Below, piece after piece: positions 8,429 to 18,600 of a DNA stretch of 64,000 nucleotides. Source of the DNA: Parvibaculum sp041688015 (GTDB lineage: Bacteria > Pseudomonadota > Alphaproteobacteria > Parvibaculales > Parvibaculaceae); NCBI GenBank assembly GCA_041688015.1, contig JBDNIY010000010.1, positions 104,570 to 168,569 on the forward strand, in the 5' to 3' direction. Below the pieces are notes generated by a model. It was given only the letters and a program-made list of their open reading frames with translations. It had not been told where the DNA came from and did no database searches. The translations under genes and the position numbers were made by a program. Numbering within the stretch: the stretch's first letter is position 1; the number at the start of each line of letters is the position of its first letter.

Positions 8429-10048
8429 ATGAAAAAGAGCGCGGTTGTTTATGCGAGGGTTTCCACGGCCCAGCAAGCAGACCATGACCTTTCAATACCG
8501 GATCAGATCGCGCACGCGGATCGCTATTGCGAAGATCGCGATATAGAGATTGTCGGACACTACATCGACGCGGGGGCATCGGCTCGCAACGACAAGCGCC
8601 CTGAATTTCAGCGCATGGCGTCTGAGATAAAGTCAGGTCTCGTTCAAACCAATCTGATCCTCGTGCACAGCCTATCTCGCTTCTTTCGTGACTCATTTGG
8701 ATTTGAATCTTACAGCCAAAAATTTGCTAAGCACGGTGTTGAGATCGTCGCCATGACGCAGGAAATGGGGGATGGTCCGCAAGGCAAGCTGAACCGTCAG
8801 ATCATGACCTCGTTTGACGAGTACAACAGCGCGGAAACCTCCAAACACGTGTCACGCGCAATGAATGAGAATGTGAGGCGCGGCTTCTGGAATGGATCGA
8901 CTCCGCCTTTTGGTTATCGCACCTATGTTGCGGAGTGGGCAGGCGCTAAAGCCAAGAAGAAACTTGAAGTTGAAGCCAACGAAGCCGAGGTCGTGAAACT
9001 GATCTTCAAGCTCTATGTTTATGGTGACGGAAAGAGCGGGCCGCTGGGGATCAAGAACACGGTCTCCTATCTCGCCGAAAAGGGACTTAAGCAACGCGAC
9101 GGCAAGCCCTTTAGATTGCAAACTATTCAGCAAATCTTGCGTCGCAGCGACTACATCGGCACTCACTATTTTAATCGCCGTGATAGTCAGACGAAAAAAC
9201 TTAAAGCACGCAAAGAGTGGATCGAGATGCCGGTCCCGGCCATTGTCGACGAAGAACTCTTTCACGTAGCGCAGGCCCAACTTACCTCTCGCAATCCGAA
9301 GATGAACCCGCCGCGCTTCTCAAACAGCCCGGTTCTCTTGAGTGGCATTGCACATTGTGGCAAATGCGGTGCCCCGATGCGTCTGCGAACGGGCAAGTAT
9401 GGCAAATACCGCTACTACACCTGCTCAAAACAGGCAGACCTTGGCAAGACGGCTTGCACTGGCATTACAATCCCCGAGGGCAAGCTCGATAATCTTGTGA
9501 TCGATAACCTATGCGACCGCGTTCTAAAGCCTACGCGCCTCAAGGGCGTCGTCGGAGCGTTGACGGCCCGCAATTCGGGCCGCCGCTCGCGGCTTCAGGC
9601 CGACATGAAGGAATTGCGCAAAAAGCAGCGCGAACTTCAGCGCCAGCTAGAAACGCTTGTGGACGTTATGGAGAATGGTGGCCTCGGAACCGCACGCACC
9701 CTTCAGGCGCGCTTTGCGAAGCGACAGGGGGAGTATGATGAGATTATCCGCCTGATCTCGCTGAAGGAGCGGGAATTGAACCTACCGGTCTCTGAAGTAA
9801 CCCAGAAGCGCCTCACAGCCTTCTCCGAGGCTATGATAGGGCAGTTGCGAGATACCAGCAGCCCGAGCTTCCGCCGCGCCTACCTGCGACTCTTTCTCAA
9901 TAAAATCATTGTGGACAAAGAAGGCATCCGGATTTCTGGCTCAAAAGCCGTGCTTGCGCAGCAGCTTCAAACCGACAAACCGGTTCCGCCGTCTATGGTA
10001 CCCACTTTTATAGATGGTTGGTGCCCCCGACAAGATTCGAACTCGTGA
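8429..10048 (+). CDS. Large serine recombinase
   Basis: A 539-aa serine recombinase. The resolvase-type catalytic domain holds Y8-A-R10-V-S12, with Ser12 as nucleophile, and LSRFFRDS. A recombinase domain follows (GSTPPFGY, RSDYIGTHYFNRR). Next come a zinc ribbon near residues 310-345 (CGKCG ... YYTC ... C) and a coiled coil of about 50 residues. It would integrate and excise the small element upstream. The last ten or so codons are antisense tRNA-Thr sequence (the 49-bp repeat at 10019), so its native C-terminus was set by the tRNA 3' end it abutted. Confidence 0.85.
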   Translation: MKKSAVVYARVSTAQQADHDLSIPDQIAHADRYCEDRDIEIVGHYIDAGASARNDKRPEFQRMASEIKSGLVQTNLILVHSLSRFFRDSFGFESYSQKFAKHGVEIVAMTQEMGDGPQGKLNRQIMTSFDEYNSAETSKHVSRAMNENVRRGFWNGSTPPFGYRTYVAEWAGAKAKKKLEVEANEAEVVKLIFKLYVYGDGKSGPLGIKNTVSYLAEKGLKQRDGKPFRLQTIQQILRRSDYIGTHYFNRRDSQTKKLKARKEWIEMPVPAIVDEELFHVAQAQLTSRNPKMNPPRFSNSPVLLSGIAHCGKCGAPMRLRTGKYGKYRYYTCSKQADLGKTACTGITIPEGKLDNLVIDNLCDRVLKPTRLKGVVGALTARNSGRRSRLQADMKELRKKQRELQRQLETLVDVMENGGLGTARTLQARFAKRQGEYDEIIRLISLKERELNLPVSEVTQKRLTAFSEAMIGQLRDTSSPSFRRAYLRLFLNKIIVDKEGIRISGSKAVLAQQLQTDKPVPPSMVPTFIDGWCPRQDSNS

Positions 10049-10067
10049 CCCCCTGATTACAAATCAG
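10019..10067. repeat. Attachment-site repeat: 3' half of tRNA-Thr
   Basis: A 49-bp segment identical to 59568-59616, running from the CCA end of tRNA-Thr to the middle of its anticodon arm. It marks the far boundary of the island that integrated at tRNA-Thr. The serine recombinase stop codon (10046-10048) lies inside it. The tyrosine integrase begins 150 bp further in. Confidence 0.85.
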
Positions 10068-10171
10068 AAGTTTTATCTGATCGTGAACCGACAGGAGCCG
10101 CTCATACCCGTATTATTGGCTATTTTATTGGGTTTGTCGAGACGTGATCCGACATTAATACTCGCCACTAT

Positions 10172-10203
10172 GGTTGCTATGTGGTAGATATTCATTAGCA
10201 ACC
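10172..10203. repeat. Inverted repeat upstream of the integrase
   Basis: GGTTGCTA (10172-10179) and TAGCAACC (10196-10203) form a perfect 8-bp dyad separated by 16 bp, ending 13 bp before the integrase start. It could be an operator, or an integrase or excisionase arm site. Confidence 0.45.
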
Positions 10204-10216
10204 AACGTGATGATTT

Positions 10217-11521
10217 GTGATGCGGCGAACCAAGATCACCCTTGAAGTAGTGAAGCGCCTGGCGCCTGGCGAAATTTTTTGGGACTCCGAAGTCTCGGGG
10301 TTTGCTGTGCGCTGCCAGCGAGAAGCCAAGGTTTATTGCCTGAAGTATCGGATAGGCGGCCGTCAACGGTGGTTCACCATTGGGCGGCACGGGAGCCCTT
10401 GGACGCCGGATATGGCGCGCCAAGAGGCCAAGAAGATTCTCGGGCTAGTTGTGAGCGGGAAAGACCCAGCTGCAGATAAGTCTGCGGGTCGCCTCGCGCA
10501 TACCGTCAAGGAACTTGGCGACAAGTTTCTGAAGGATCATGTGAAGGTGAAGCGCAAGGCGCGCACCGCAGAAGGCTATCAAGATATTTTGGAGCGGATC
10601 GTCTATCCGAAAATCGGTGCGCGTCGCGCCGCTGACATCACTCGCGCCGATATTCAAAAAATCCATAACGATCTCGCAAAAACGCCCTACATGGCCAATC
10701 GCGTGATTGCCGTTCTTTCTAAATTGTTCAGTTTGGCCGAAATGTGGGGCGACCGTGCTGACGGCACAAATCCGTGTCGGCATGTCGAAAAATTCAGGGA
10801 GGCGTCACGTGAGCGCTTCTTGTCTGCCAAAGAGCTAAAAAACCTGGGAGCAGCGCTTCGTGACGTTGAGGCGCGCCTGAGCAAGTCTCAATACCTGTTG
10901 GCGGAAATCGAGGCGGCCAAGAAAAATAACGACGTCGACAGTGTGGCGAGGTTGCGCGCGGAACATAAGGCTCTTGAGCCGGTGATTTCGGCGCCAGCAA
11001 TCGCTGCTATTAGGCTTCTCATTCTCACCGGCGCGCGCCTCGGAGAAATTCTAACTCTTCGCTGGGATGCGGTGAATATGGCGATTGGCGTGGCGCGGTT
11101 GACCGACAGCAAGACCGGGGCAAAGACATTGCAACTCCCGCCGCCTGCAATCGATCTCTTGAAAGGGATATTGCAAGTCAAGGGCAACCCCTATGTCATC
11201 ACTGGAAGCAAAAAGGACGAGCACCTTGTGAATTTGCAAAAGCCTTGGCGAGAAGTTCGGCGAATTGCGGGCTTAGATGATCTTCGCATTCACGACTTGC
11301 GCCACGCGTTCGCATCCATTGCGGCTTCGTCAGGGATGGGCCTTCTGCTAATTGGCAAAATGCTCGGGCATACGCAACCCCAGACAACGGCGCGTTACGC
11401 GCACCTTGCAAACGACCCAGTAGCGGCTGCCGCAGCGACGGTGGCTGAGAGTATCTCGGCGGCAATGGCGATTGGCGCCAATGTCGAAAAAGGAAAATCT
11501 GAAAAGGATACCGATAAATGA
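10217..11521 (+). CDS. Tyrosine recombinase (island integrase)
   Basis: A 434-aa phage-type integrase with an N-terminal DUF4102-like arm-binding domain (FWDSEVSGFAVR ... YRIGGRQRWFTIG), a SAM-like core domain, and a catalytic domain. The full active-site set is visible: R274 (TGARLGE), H359 and R362 (HDLRH), H385 (LGH) and the nucleophile Y394 (ARYAHL). About 40 extra residues, Lys/Glu/Ala-rich and helical (near 220-260), precede the first catalytic Arg. The start is GTG 10217, immediately followed by ATG. Located 150 bp inside the 49-bp repeat, it is the natural recombinase for the tRNA-Thr site. Confidence 0.92.
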   Translation: MMRRTKITLEVVKRLAPGEIFWDSEVSGFAVRCQREAKVYCLKYRIGGRQRWFTIGRHGSPWTPDMARQEAKKILGLVVSGKDPAADKSAGRLAHTVKELGDKFLKDHVKVKRKARTAEGYQDILERIVYPKIGARRAADITRADIQKIHNDLAKTPYMANRVIAVLSKLFSLAEMWGDRADGTNPCRHVEKFREASRERFLSAKELKNLGAALRDVEARLSKSQYLLAEIEAAKKNNDVDSVARLRAEHKALEPVISAPAIAAIRLLILTGARLGEILTLRWDAVNMAIGVARLTDSKTGAKTLQLPPPAIDLLKGILQVKGNPYVITGSKKDEHLVNLQKPWREVRRIAGLDDLRIHDLRHAFASIAASSGMGLLLIGKMLGHTQPQTTARYAHLANDPVAAAAATVAESISAAMAIGANVEKGKSEKDTDK

Positions 11522-11790
11522 ATTCGGATATTGAGAATGCCGTTTGTGATCTCCGTCACCACATCAATGCGCTTCAGGTCTTGATCGAAGATGCTCATAG
11601 CCAAATTGAAGGCTCTGCCGAGCGGTCAGGCTGCCTTGGTGGTGAGCACTGTGCCAATCAACTCAGGACCGCGCTTCACTTTCTTGTAACCATGAATCCT
11701 CTTGTAGATTCAATCGAGACGGCGGCTATGGATGATGCGGGTGAGCTTAGGCAGGCGTTGCAATTCGATACGAAGCGGCTTGTTGCCTGA
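11518..11790 (+). CDS. Hypothetical protein, 90 aa
   Basis: The start overlaps the integrase stop (ATGA), so it is probably coupled to it. It looks mostly helical (AVCDLRHHINALQVLIEDAHSQIEG ... near the N-terminus is amphipathic), with no family I recognise. It may be a small accessory of the integrase. The 215 bp that follow (11791-12005) hold nothing I can identify. Confidence 0.5.
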   Translation: MNSDIENAVCDLRHHINALQVLIEDAHSQIEGSAERSGCLGGEHCANQLRTALHFLVTMNPLVDSIETAAMDDAGELRQALQFDTKRLVA

Positions 11791-12005
11791 GGAACTGAAG
11801 CTGATCAGTTTGTTCTAACTGGTGTGTTGGTGCCCTTGGTGTTGGGCCGATATTGGGCTTTGGCGCTTAGGGCGAACTTGAAAGCGCGCGCGAGGGACGT
11901 AGCGCGACTGCTGTGTCTTTTCTGCATTGACCTGTGGTAAAAATATTGGACAATAGTGCATTCAACAAATGATCCGACCTCATTCATAGCGGAAAATAAT
12001 TGAAT

Positions 12006-12218
12006 ATGTCCTGCACTGAAATTCTAACTCAAGACGAAGTTGCAAAAACTCTAAGGATTTCCCCCCGTACATTAGAACGGATGTGACTTGAGGGCACATC
12101 TGGCCTCAAGTTCGTCCGTGTCTCAGCGCGGCGCGTTGGCTATCGTCGCTCCGACGTTGAGGCGTGGCTGGAAAGCAACGTTCGGTCGTCTACTTCCGAC
12201 GTTGGTGAAGTCGCATGA
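12006..12218 (+). pseudogene. AlpA/excisionase-like HTH gene with in-frame TGA
   Basis: The 71-codon frame reads as a helix-turn-helix of the AlpA/Xis class: LTQDEVAKTLRISPRTLERM, stop, LEGTSGLKFVRV, then GYRRSDVEAWLES. The stop is TGA at 12084-12086, exactly where relatives have Trp (ERWR). A single TGG to TGA change would explain it. Restart at a later codon would lose the recognition helix, so the gene is probably dead unless the stop is read through. Position after the integrase fits a directionality factor. Confidence 0.7.
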
Positions 12219-12640
12219 CGAGCAAATCGTCGGCGAATTGCTGGCCTTCACATAGCGCGAGACCCCCAAGGCGCAAGAGATATGGACCAAGGTTTCCCCC
12301 TACGGTGTCGGGTGGAAACTGGCGTTATCCGGAGAAAAATCCACTCATCGAGTCTCTTTGTCGATTGTTTGAAACGGCTTATGAAGTTTTGAATCTCAAT
12401 AGGTTCGATCGGGCCGCACTCCTGACAGAATTTCAAGGAATTCGGATAGTGCGAAGTGTCGGAAACTTCGTGATACTCGATAGTCGCCCTGAACCGATTG
12501 GTCATTGCCCGACTTCGCGCGAAAAAGATCGCTACATTTCCGAAATGTCGAGGTGGGAGGCGACTATCGAGTATCGCCGTCTTGAGGAATTCGCGAAAGG
12601 GATTCTGCGAAAATACTCTGGCGACTCCGGCCCCAGATAA
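12215..12640 (+). CDS. Hypothetical protein, 141 aa
   Basis: Starts at an ATGA overlap with the end of the broken AlpA frame. The first 40 residues are unusually rich in Ser, Pro and Arg and may be out of frame. From about NPLIESLCRLFETAYEVLNL onward it looks like a real folded protein, ending in EFAKGILRKYS. I recognise no domain. It lies between AlpA and the primase, where P4-like satellites carry small unknown genes. Confidence 0.4.
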   Translation: MTSKSSANCWPSHSARPPRRKRYGPRFPPTVSGGNWRYPEKNPLIESLCRLFETAYEVLNLNRFDRAALLTEFQGIRIVRSVGNFVILDSRPEPIGHCPTSREKDRYISEMSRWEATIEYRRLEEFAKGILRKYSGDSGPR

Positions 12641-12813
12641 CAACATTGCTGCCGCGAATTTAAGTGTGGCGGCATAAAACTCCCGAAGCCCTAGACAAGT
12701 TTGAGCATTCAGCACCCGCGAGTGATTTGAGTGGCCGGACACTGCTGACCAAAATTGGTTGCGGTAGGTCTTTGGCAATTTCCATTAGCAAAAAAATAAA
12801 TAAGGCAAATCCG

Positions 12814-15465
12814 ATGGCCGATCGCATAGACACTGACAAAATCCGTCAAATCTATCCCGTCAGCGAGATCGTCGGGCGCTATGTGAAATTGAACAAGGCG
12901 GGGTCCGAACTCGTCGGACTGTGCCCGTTTCATGGCGAGAAGACTCCGAGTTTCACGATCGTTGATAGCAAGAACATGTTTTTTTGCCACGGTTGCGGCG
13001 CGTCCGGCGACGTCATCAAATTTGTGATGAATATGACCGGCGTGGATTTCCGCCAAGCCGTCGAGGCGATTACCGGCGAGACTCTGCCGGCCGCGACCTA
13101 TATCGCGCCGCCTGCGGATATTCCAGCGACGGCGGCAAGCGATTACGATATTATCACGCCGGTTCCAGGCGACGCGCCGCCGCTCGTTACCGACGGCATC
13201 GCCAGTTACTTTCAGCACAAAACAGGCGAGCAGGTTTCGCGCGCCGTCAAACGTGCGGACGAATACCGAGACGAAAAGGGCAAGCTTCTAGGCGTGGTCA
13301 TCCGGCGTGAATGGATGGACCGCGACACAGGCCGGACCAAGAAAATAACGCCGACGATTACATTTTGCACCGGCCCGAACGGCTTTCGCGGCTGGGTCGA
13401 TCGCGCGTTTTCCGAGCCGCGACCGCTACAGGGGCTTGACGCGCTTTCCGCGACCGCCGCCGACGTGGCCGTCATCATCGTCGAGGGGGAGAAGGCTGCA
13501 GCCGCCGCGCGCACGCTGTTTCCCGGAAAGGTCGTCATCACATGGCCGAACGGCGGCAAGGCAGTCAGCCGCGCCGAGTGGTCGGAATTGCGCGGGCGAA
13601 AACGCATCATCATTTGGCCGGACGCGGATTCGCATTTGTACAAGTCGGGGCCAGACGCGCCGGCGGAACTTGTCGGCACGCTCAAGCCGTGGGCCGAACA
13701 GGAAGGCGCGCGAACCGCCGCCGAGATCGCCACCATCTTGCACGGGCTTAACTCGGAATCCATCACGCTCGGCGCGCCGGAAGGCTGGCCCGCGTCATAT
13801 GGCGATGGATGGGACGCGGCCGACATGCTTGCCGAGGGTGCAACGCCGGAATCCGCAAAAGCGTGGATGAAAGCCGCGATACAGCGTGCCATCGTGGAGG
13901 GCGTTGCACATTGGGAAATGCGGAATATGAAAACGCCTCCGGCCTTCGTCACCGAGCAGCACACACTGGCTGACGCTGTCGAAGTGAATTATTCGTCGGG
14001 GGATTTTCAAATTGCTTCACCTCCGCGAGGAGACGTCGCGCGTCAGGCATTGATTGCGATGGGTTCTGACGTGCGGGATGGTGGGCTCGGTGCCGACGCA
14101 CCAATGACAGAACTTGGTAACGCAAAGAGACTTGAAAGAAAGCACGGCTGCGATCTTCGGTTTGTGCCTGATGCGGGGAAAAACTGTTGGCTCATTTGGA
14201 ATGATGGGCGTTGGGTTTGGGATCGTGCAGGCGCGGGTGTTCGCGGCATGGCGTCCGAATTGCATTTGGATATCTATGCGGAAGCCACTCGTCTGCGAGA
14301 ATACTCTCAAATGGAGAGCGTAATCAAGTGGGCGCGAAAGTCACAAGAAAAACGTACAATTGAAAATGCGACCCAACTCCTGTCTATCGCAAATGGTTTG
14401 CGCGTTTGTATTGAGCAGGTGAATGCCGATCCGTTGATCGTAGGTTTTGATGGGGGTCGACGTGTTGTCGATTTCAGAACTGGTACACAACGCGATGCCA
14501 ATCGTGATGATTTAGTCACCAAATCGTTGGGCATTGCTTATGTTGGCGAGTCTTCGCTTGCTATTAACTGGTTACGGTTTTTGGATCAGGTAATTATAGG
14601 TTCTGATGGTCAACCTGATCGGGAATTGCAAAGATGGCTTCAGCTATTCGTCGGCTACTGCCTCACCGGAAACACGTCTGAGCAAATTGTGACTTTCTTC
14701 TATGGTAGTGGGGCGAATGGAAAATCTGTTTTTCTAAATGTGTTGACGGCGCTATTAGGTGACTACTGCCGTAATGTTCAACCTGAAACTTTTATGGCTC
14801 ATCAGCGGAATTGTAGCGGACCGTCGCCCGACATTGCTGTTTTGCCTGGTGCGCGCTTGGTAGTTGCCAACGAAACGGAAGGGGGCTCCCGTCTTTCCGA
14901 GTCACTCATTAAGCAGATGAGTGGTGGAGATAGGTTGACTGCACGGGCGCTTCATTCAGATCCATTTGAATTCACACCAAATTTCAAAATTGTGATGGTC
15001 GGAAATGCAAAACCGATCATCAGGGGAATGGACAATGGTATTTGGCGGCGAATGCGGATGCTGAGTTTCCGTGCAAGATTTGAGGGACAGAACCGCGATG
15101 ACGGTTTGACCGCTAAGTTGCTTCACGAATTGCCCGATATCGCGGCGTGGGCGATCGAGGGGGCGGCCGCGTGGCATAAAAATGGGCTAGGCCAAATTCC
15201 GGCGCAGATTGTTGAGGCCACAAATGAATACAAGTCTGAGATGGATGTTCTCGGTCAATGGATTGACGAGTGCTGTGAAGTTGAGAAAGGCGCTACAGTT
15301 TCAGCGACAGTGGCTTATGAGAACTACAAGCTGTGGTCGATCAATTCTGGTATGCGACCGCCTTCAAAGCCAACCTTTGGGCAGCAGATGACAGAGCGCT
15401 GCACTGATAAGATTCGTAGGAGTGAGGGTGTTTACTACCGCGGGCTTCGAACCAAGTTCGGCTAA
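12814..15465 (+). CDS. Phage/satellite primase-helicase (CHC2-TOPRIM-SF3)
   Basis: An 883-aa replication protein with a CHC2 zinc finger (C37, H40, C58, C61 in LCPFH ... FCHGCG) and a TOPRIM-like core (E224 in VEGEK, D270-x-D272 in PDAD). The C-terminal D5-type superfamily-3 helicase has Walker A GSGANGKS at 631-638. ATG 12814 was chosen over an upstream in-frame start at 12664, because similarity to primases begins at MADRIDTDKIRQIYPVSEIV. It would prime and unwind an element origin. Together with an integrase and AlpA it gives a P4-like satellite replication module. Confidence 0.85.
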   Translation: MADRIDTDKIRQIYPVSEIVGRYVKLNKAGSELVGLCPFHGEKTPSFTIVDSKNMFFCHGCGASGDVIKFVMNMTGVDFRQAVEAITGETLPAATYIAPPADIPATAASDYDIITPVPGDAPPLVTDGIASYFQHKTGEQVSRAVKRADEYRDEKGKLLGVVIRREWMDRDTGRTKKITPTITFCTGPNGFRGWVDRAFSEPRPLQGLDALSATAADVAVIIVEGEKAAAAARTLFPGKVVITWPNGGKAVSRAEWSELRGRKRIIIWPDADSHLYKSGPDAPAELVGTLKPWAEQEGARTAAEIATILHGLNSESITLGAPEGWPASYGDGWDAADMLAEGATPESAKAWMKAAIQRAIVEGVAHWEMRNMKTPPAFVTEQHTLADAVEVNYSSGDFQIASPPRGDVARQALIAMGSDVRDGGLGADAPMTELGNAKRLERKHGCDLRFVPDAGKNCWLIWNDGRWVWDRAGAGVRGMASELHLDIYAEATRLREYSQMESVIKWARKSQEKRTIENATQLLSIANGLRVCIEQVNADPLIVGFDGGRRVVDFRTGTQRDANRDDLVTKSLGIAYVGESSLAINWLRFLDQVIIGSDGQPDRELQRWLQLFVGYCLTGNTSEQIVTFFYGSGANGKSVFLNVLTALLGDYCRNVQPETFMAHQRNCSGPSPDIAVLPGARLVVANETEGGSRLSESLIKQMSGGDRLTARALHSDPFEFTPNFKIVMVGNAKPIIRGMDNGIWRRMRMLSFRARFEGQNRDDGLTAKLLHELPDIAAWAIEGAAAWHKNGLGQIPAQIVEATNEYKSEMDVLGQWIDECCEVEKGATVSATVAYENYKLWSINSGMRPPSKPTFGQQMTERCTDKIRRSEGVYYRGLRTKFG

Positions 15466-15646
15466 GTGTGTTGTAAAGCTGGATACATGACGATTCTTGT
15501 TCTTCTGGCCGACGGTTCGATGAGCGGCCGATATTTGTCAGTCAGCGTCAAATGTTAGTTGCGCGACTAAACCAAGTGAAATCAAGGGATGCCTCTAAAT
15601 CATAGTATTGGAATGCCGAGTGAGCGTGATCTCGCCTTCATTTTTT

Positions 15647-18600
15647 CTATACACTTGCAGAAATGAGAGTATCCATTAGTGCATCGGAAACCGTTCGCAC
15701 CTTGCCCGCGATGATGTCGAGACCGGAGAGGGGAATGGATTTTTCGGAGTGTTGTTCGGTTAATTCCCTGTTGCACAATGAGCGCAGCTCATCAGTAAGA
15801 CCGATCGCAGAGGCGAGCAACCGCGGCATACTCGCTTTGAAGTCCGCGTTGTCCGTCACGATAGCTTTGAGACTGTACTGCACCAGGGCAGGATCCGCTT
15901 TCAACCGATCCAAGGTTGGGGCGACACAGTACTCAAGGAATTCCCGCGAATGGCCTTCTGATCTCCTCAGCAATTCGAAAAAAATATCTTTGAACTGTTC
16001 AGTCGTGCCAGCAATACCGGCGAGATGGATGGCGGCAACGAAGCCAAACGAGTGGTTTTTCCACTGCGCCGCCAACGCATTATCTAGGCATTCCCTCAGG
16101 AGTGGTGATTGTGGCCAACCAACGCTTATTCCAACCACTCCGGCCGTATCACCATAAGCAATACGCTTTTCAAGCTCTGCGAGTAAGCCGCTATGGCTTT
16201 GGAATTGTCGACCGATAATTTGACCGCCGATGATTTTGCAACGCTCGACATCATATGGTGTCGAATTGACGTCTGTTGGGGCTTGGCGAAAAAATATACG
16301 CTCGCAATGCTCCTGAAGTAGTGCAGACTTAGGCAATGCTCGACTCAACGCTTCAAGCGCCTGGCTGGAAAGAATCTTTGTCTCCCGCCCGCAGTAGTCA
16401 ATAAACTCGCTCCTAGCCGCGACCGACTCCAAAACATAGGGTGCAATGAACTGCCACATATACCATTCGCTTGAATTATGCTTATTCAAGCGATCCACAA
16501 TCTGACCTGAGAACGCTTTCGAAAGTCCTTCCCAGTTTCGCGCGATATAAGCGATGGCAGTCCCGTTCTCCGGATAGTAGAAATCGACATCAACAGATTT
16601 CTGCCCATGATCCGGCTCAAGGCTGGCGAAAACCTCCTCTCGACCCAAAGCAATGAACCCTGTTAGCGCCGCTTGCCTCCTTTGATCCATCCAGGGACCG
16701 ATGGACGTCCCTTCCTTTTTCAAATATTCGATGGCGGGTTGCACTTTCTTCTGATCGAGCTTTATCGCGCTATTATAAGCAACGGACGCCTGCACTCGGA
16801 TTTCCGCATTTGCTTCCACCGGCCATTGTGAAACGCGTTCGAGATAGATCGCGTCTGCCGTCTTCCTTGCTGCCACGGACACAAAACTTCCTCTCAGCGA
16901 GGCCGGCAGACTGTTGAGCCGACTGAATATTACCTGCCGAAATTCGATGTCGTTGCCATAAGCTTCCACAAGGGACTGCCACGGGCAGTCGACCTCTTTG
17001 ATCCGTTCGCGCGCAAGTTCCCTAACCTTTGGATGCGTGCCAAATCCCCCGATGAGTTCATCCGTCGCATCAAATATACCGCGTTGGCCGAAGCTATGCT
17101 TCAGGAGGAGCTCGACGGTCTCGTCGTCGGTATAGTCTGCCCCAAGCTTCTTGAATCCCCTGACCAGCATGTCGAGACGTTCGAGCTTGTCTTCCCTGCC
17201 AATCTCGATGAGATATTGCCTAGCCTTCGCACGGTCCGGCTCAATGTCTGGGATATAGTGCGCAAAAAGGTTTTGCTCCTTCGGCGGCTTGGTAAGCAAC
17301 GGCGTAAGAACTGCCGAAACCTCCGGGTCTGACATCCCCCAGCCTTCCAGCAACCCCCAGACTGGCCAAAATATCCAGCGATCCTTGCCCTGCAGGTCCT
17401 TGATCAACCTAGCCTTGGCGGCGGGCGTCTTTACCACGACAGCCATCTGTGCAACGTCATTCTGAGAGTGTTCACTCGCCTTCTCGATACGATAATCGAC
17501 CGCAGCCAAGACATTCTTGCGATAATCACCGTTCCTAAAGTAGCCACCTCCAAACGATTTCAAGAAGAACTGGTCTCGCCTTATCGACTCAGCGACCTCG
17601 GCATCTTTTACATCGTCGAATTGGGCAGCATGTAGCGCATAAGACTTAGCTATGTCCCTATCGATTGGCCCGTTGTGCCTCTCGGTTTGAATAGTCTCCG
17701 CTGCAAGCTTGTAAATGCGATCGTCATGCGGCCAACCCTCGATAAGGGCAGGCGTCACATCACCGACCCAGTTGTGAAAGCCGCGCTCATTCTTTGCAAA
17801 ATCGAGAAGTACGCCGAGGTCTGCGTCCGTGTGGGTCCCCAGCGCTATGGAGCAACGAATCCCGGCTAAATGGACTGGAATACTGCCCGACTTCTTCGCC
17901 TCGTCGGCAAGGGTGGCAAGTTGAACATGGTCGCCCCAACCATATTGAAGGGCGAGCAGCGCGACTGAAGTAGTCTCAGCGTCTGCCGGTGCGCGGACTA
18001 GGGCGGCAAGCTGGTCGCCGATTGTGGAATCACTTTTGAAGGCGCGCGCCAAGGCAATGGAAGCAGCTCGTTTATTTGTGAGATCGTCGCAAAACAACCC
18101 ACGCCAAAGGCATTGCTTCAATGCGTCATCACGGGGCCAGTCCGTCATGCCAGCATATACATTTTGCCGATACTGTATGGAATCGGGAAACCACTGACCA
18201 AGCCTTTCCTTCAAGAGTGGGCTTACAGGAGCGTTCCAACCCGCCTCTAAGGCAATAGAGAGTAGCCCTATGCGCTCGGGCGTCCATCCACCCGTTTCAA
18301 TAACGTCGAACGCTTCGCGCGCGATCTCCTGTGCGTATTGTGGAGGACAACTGAAATCGCCAAAGGCAACTTCGGTGGCAAGCCTGCGGGTAAGGACTTG
18401 CGTAACCGGATCAGTCGCGGCCTCCCTTGACGCCCTGATGAGCATTTCGACTTCGTTTCGCCGGTTTATGCCCCGAAGCATGGCTAAAAGTACATTCAAC
18501 CACCGCTCATCTCCTGACTTTTCTATGATCAGCTTCTTCTGATCGTCTATCGGGAAAGTAACCGCGTGGCATCCCGCCAAGTGTTCCTCAAATATCGCAT

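Noticed and set aside
10019..10067. A second tRNA-Thr gene
   Set aside because: Only the 3' 49 bp are present; the 5' acceptor, D arm and half the anticodon arm are absent.
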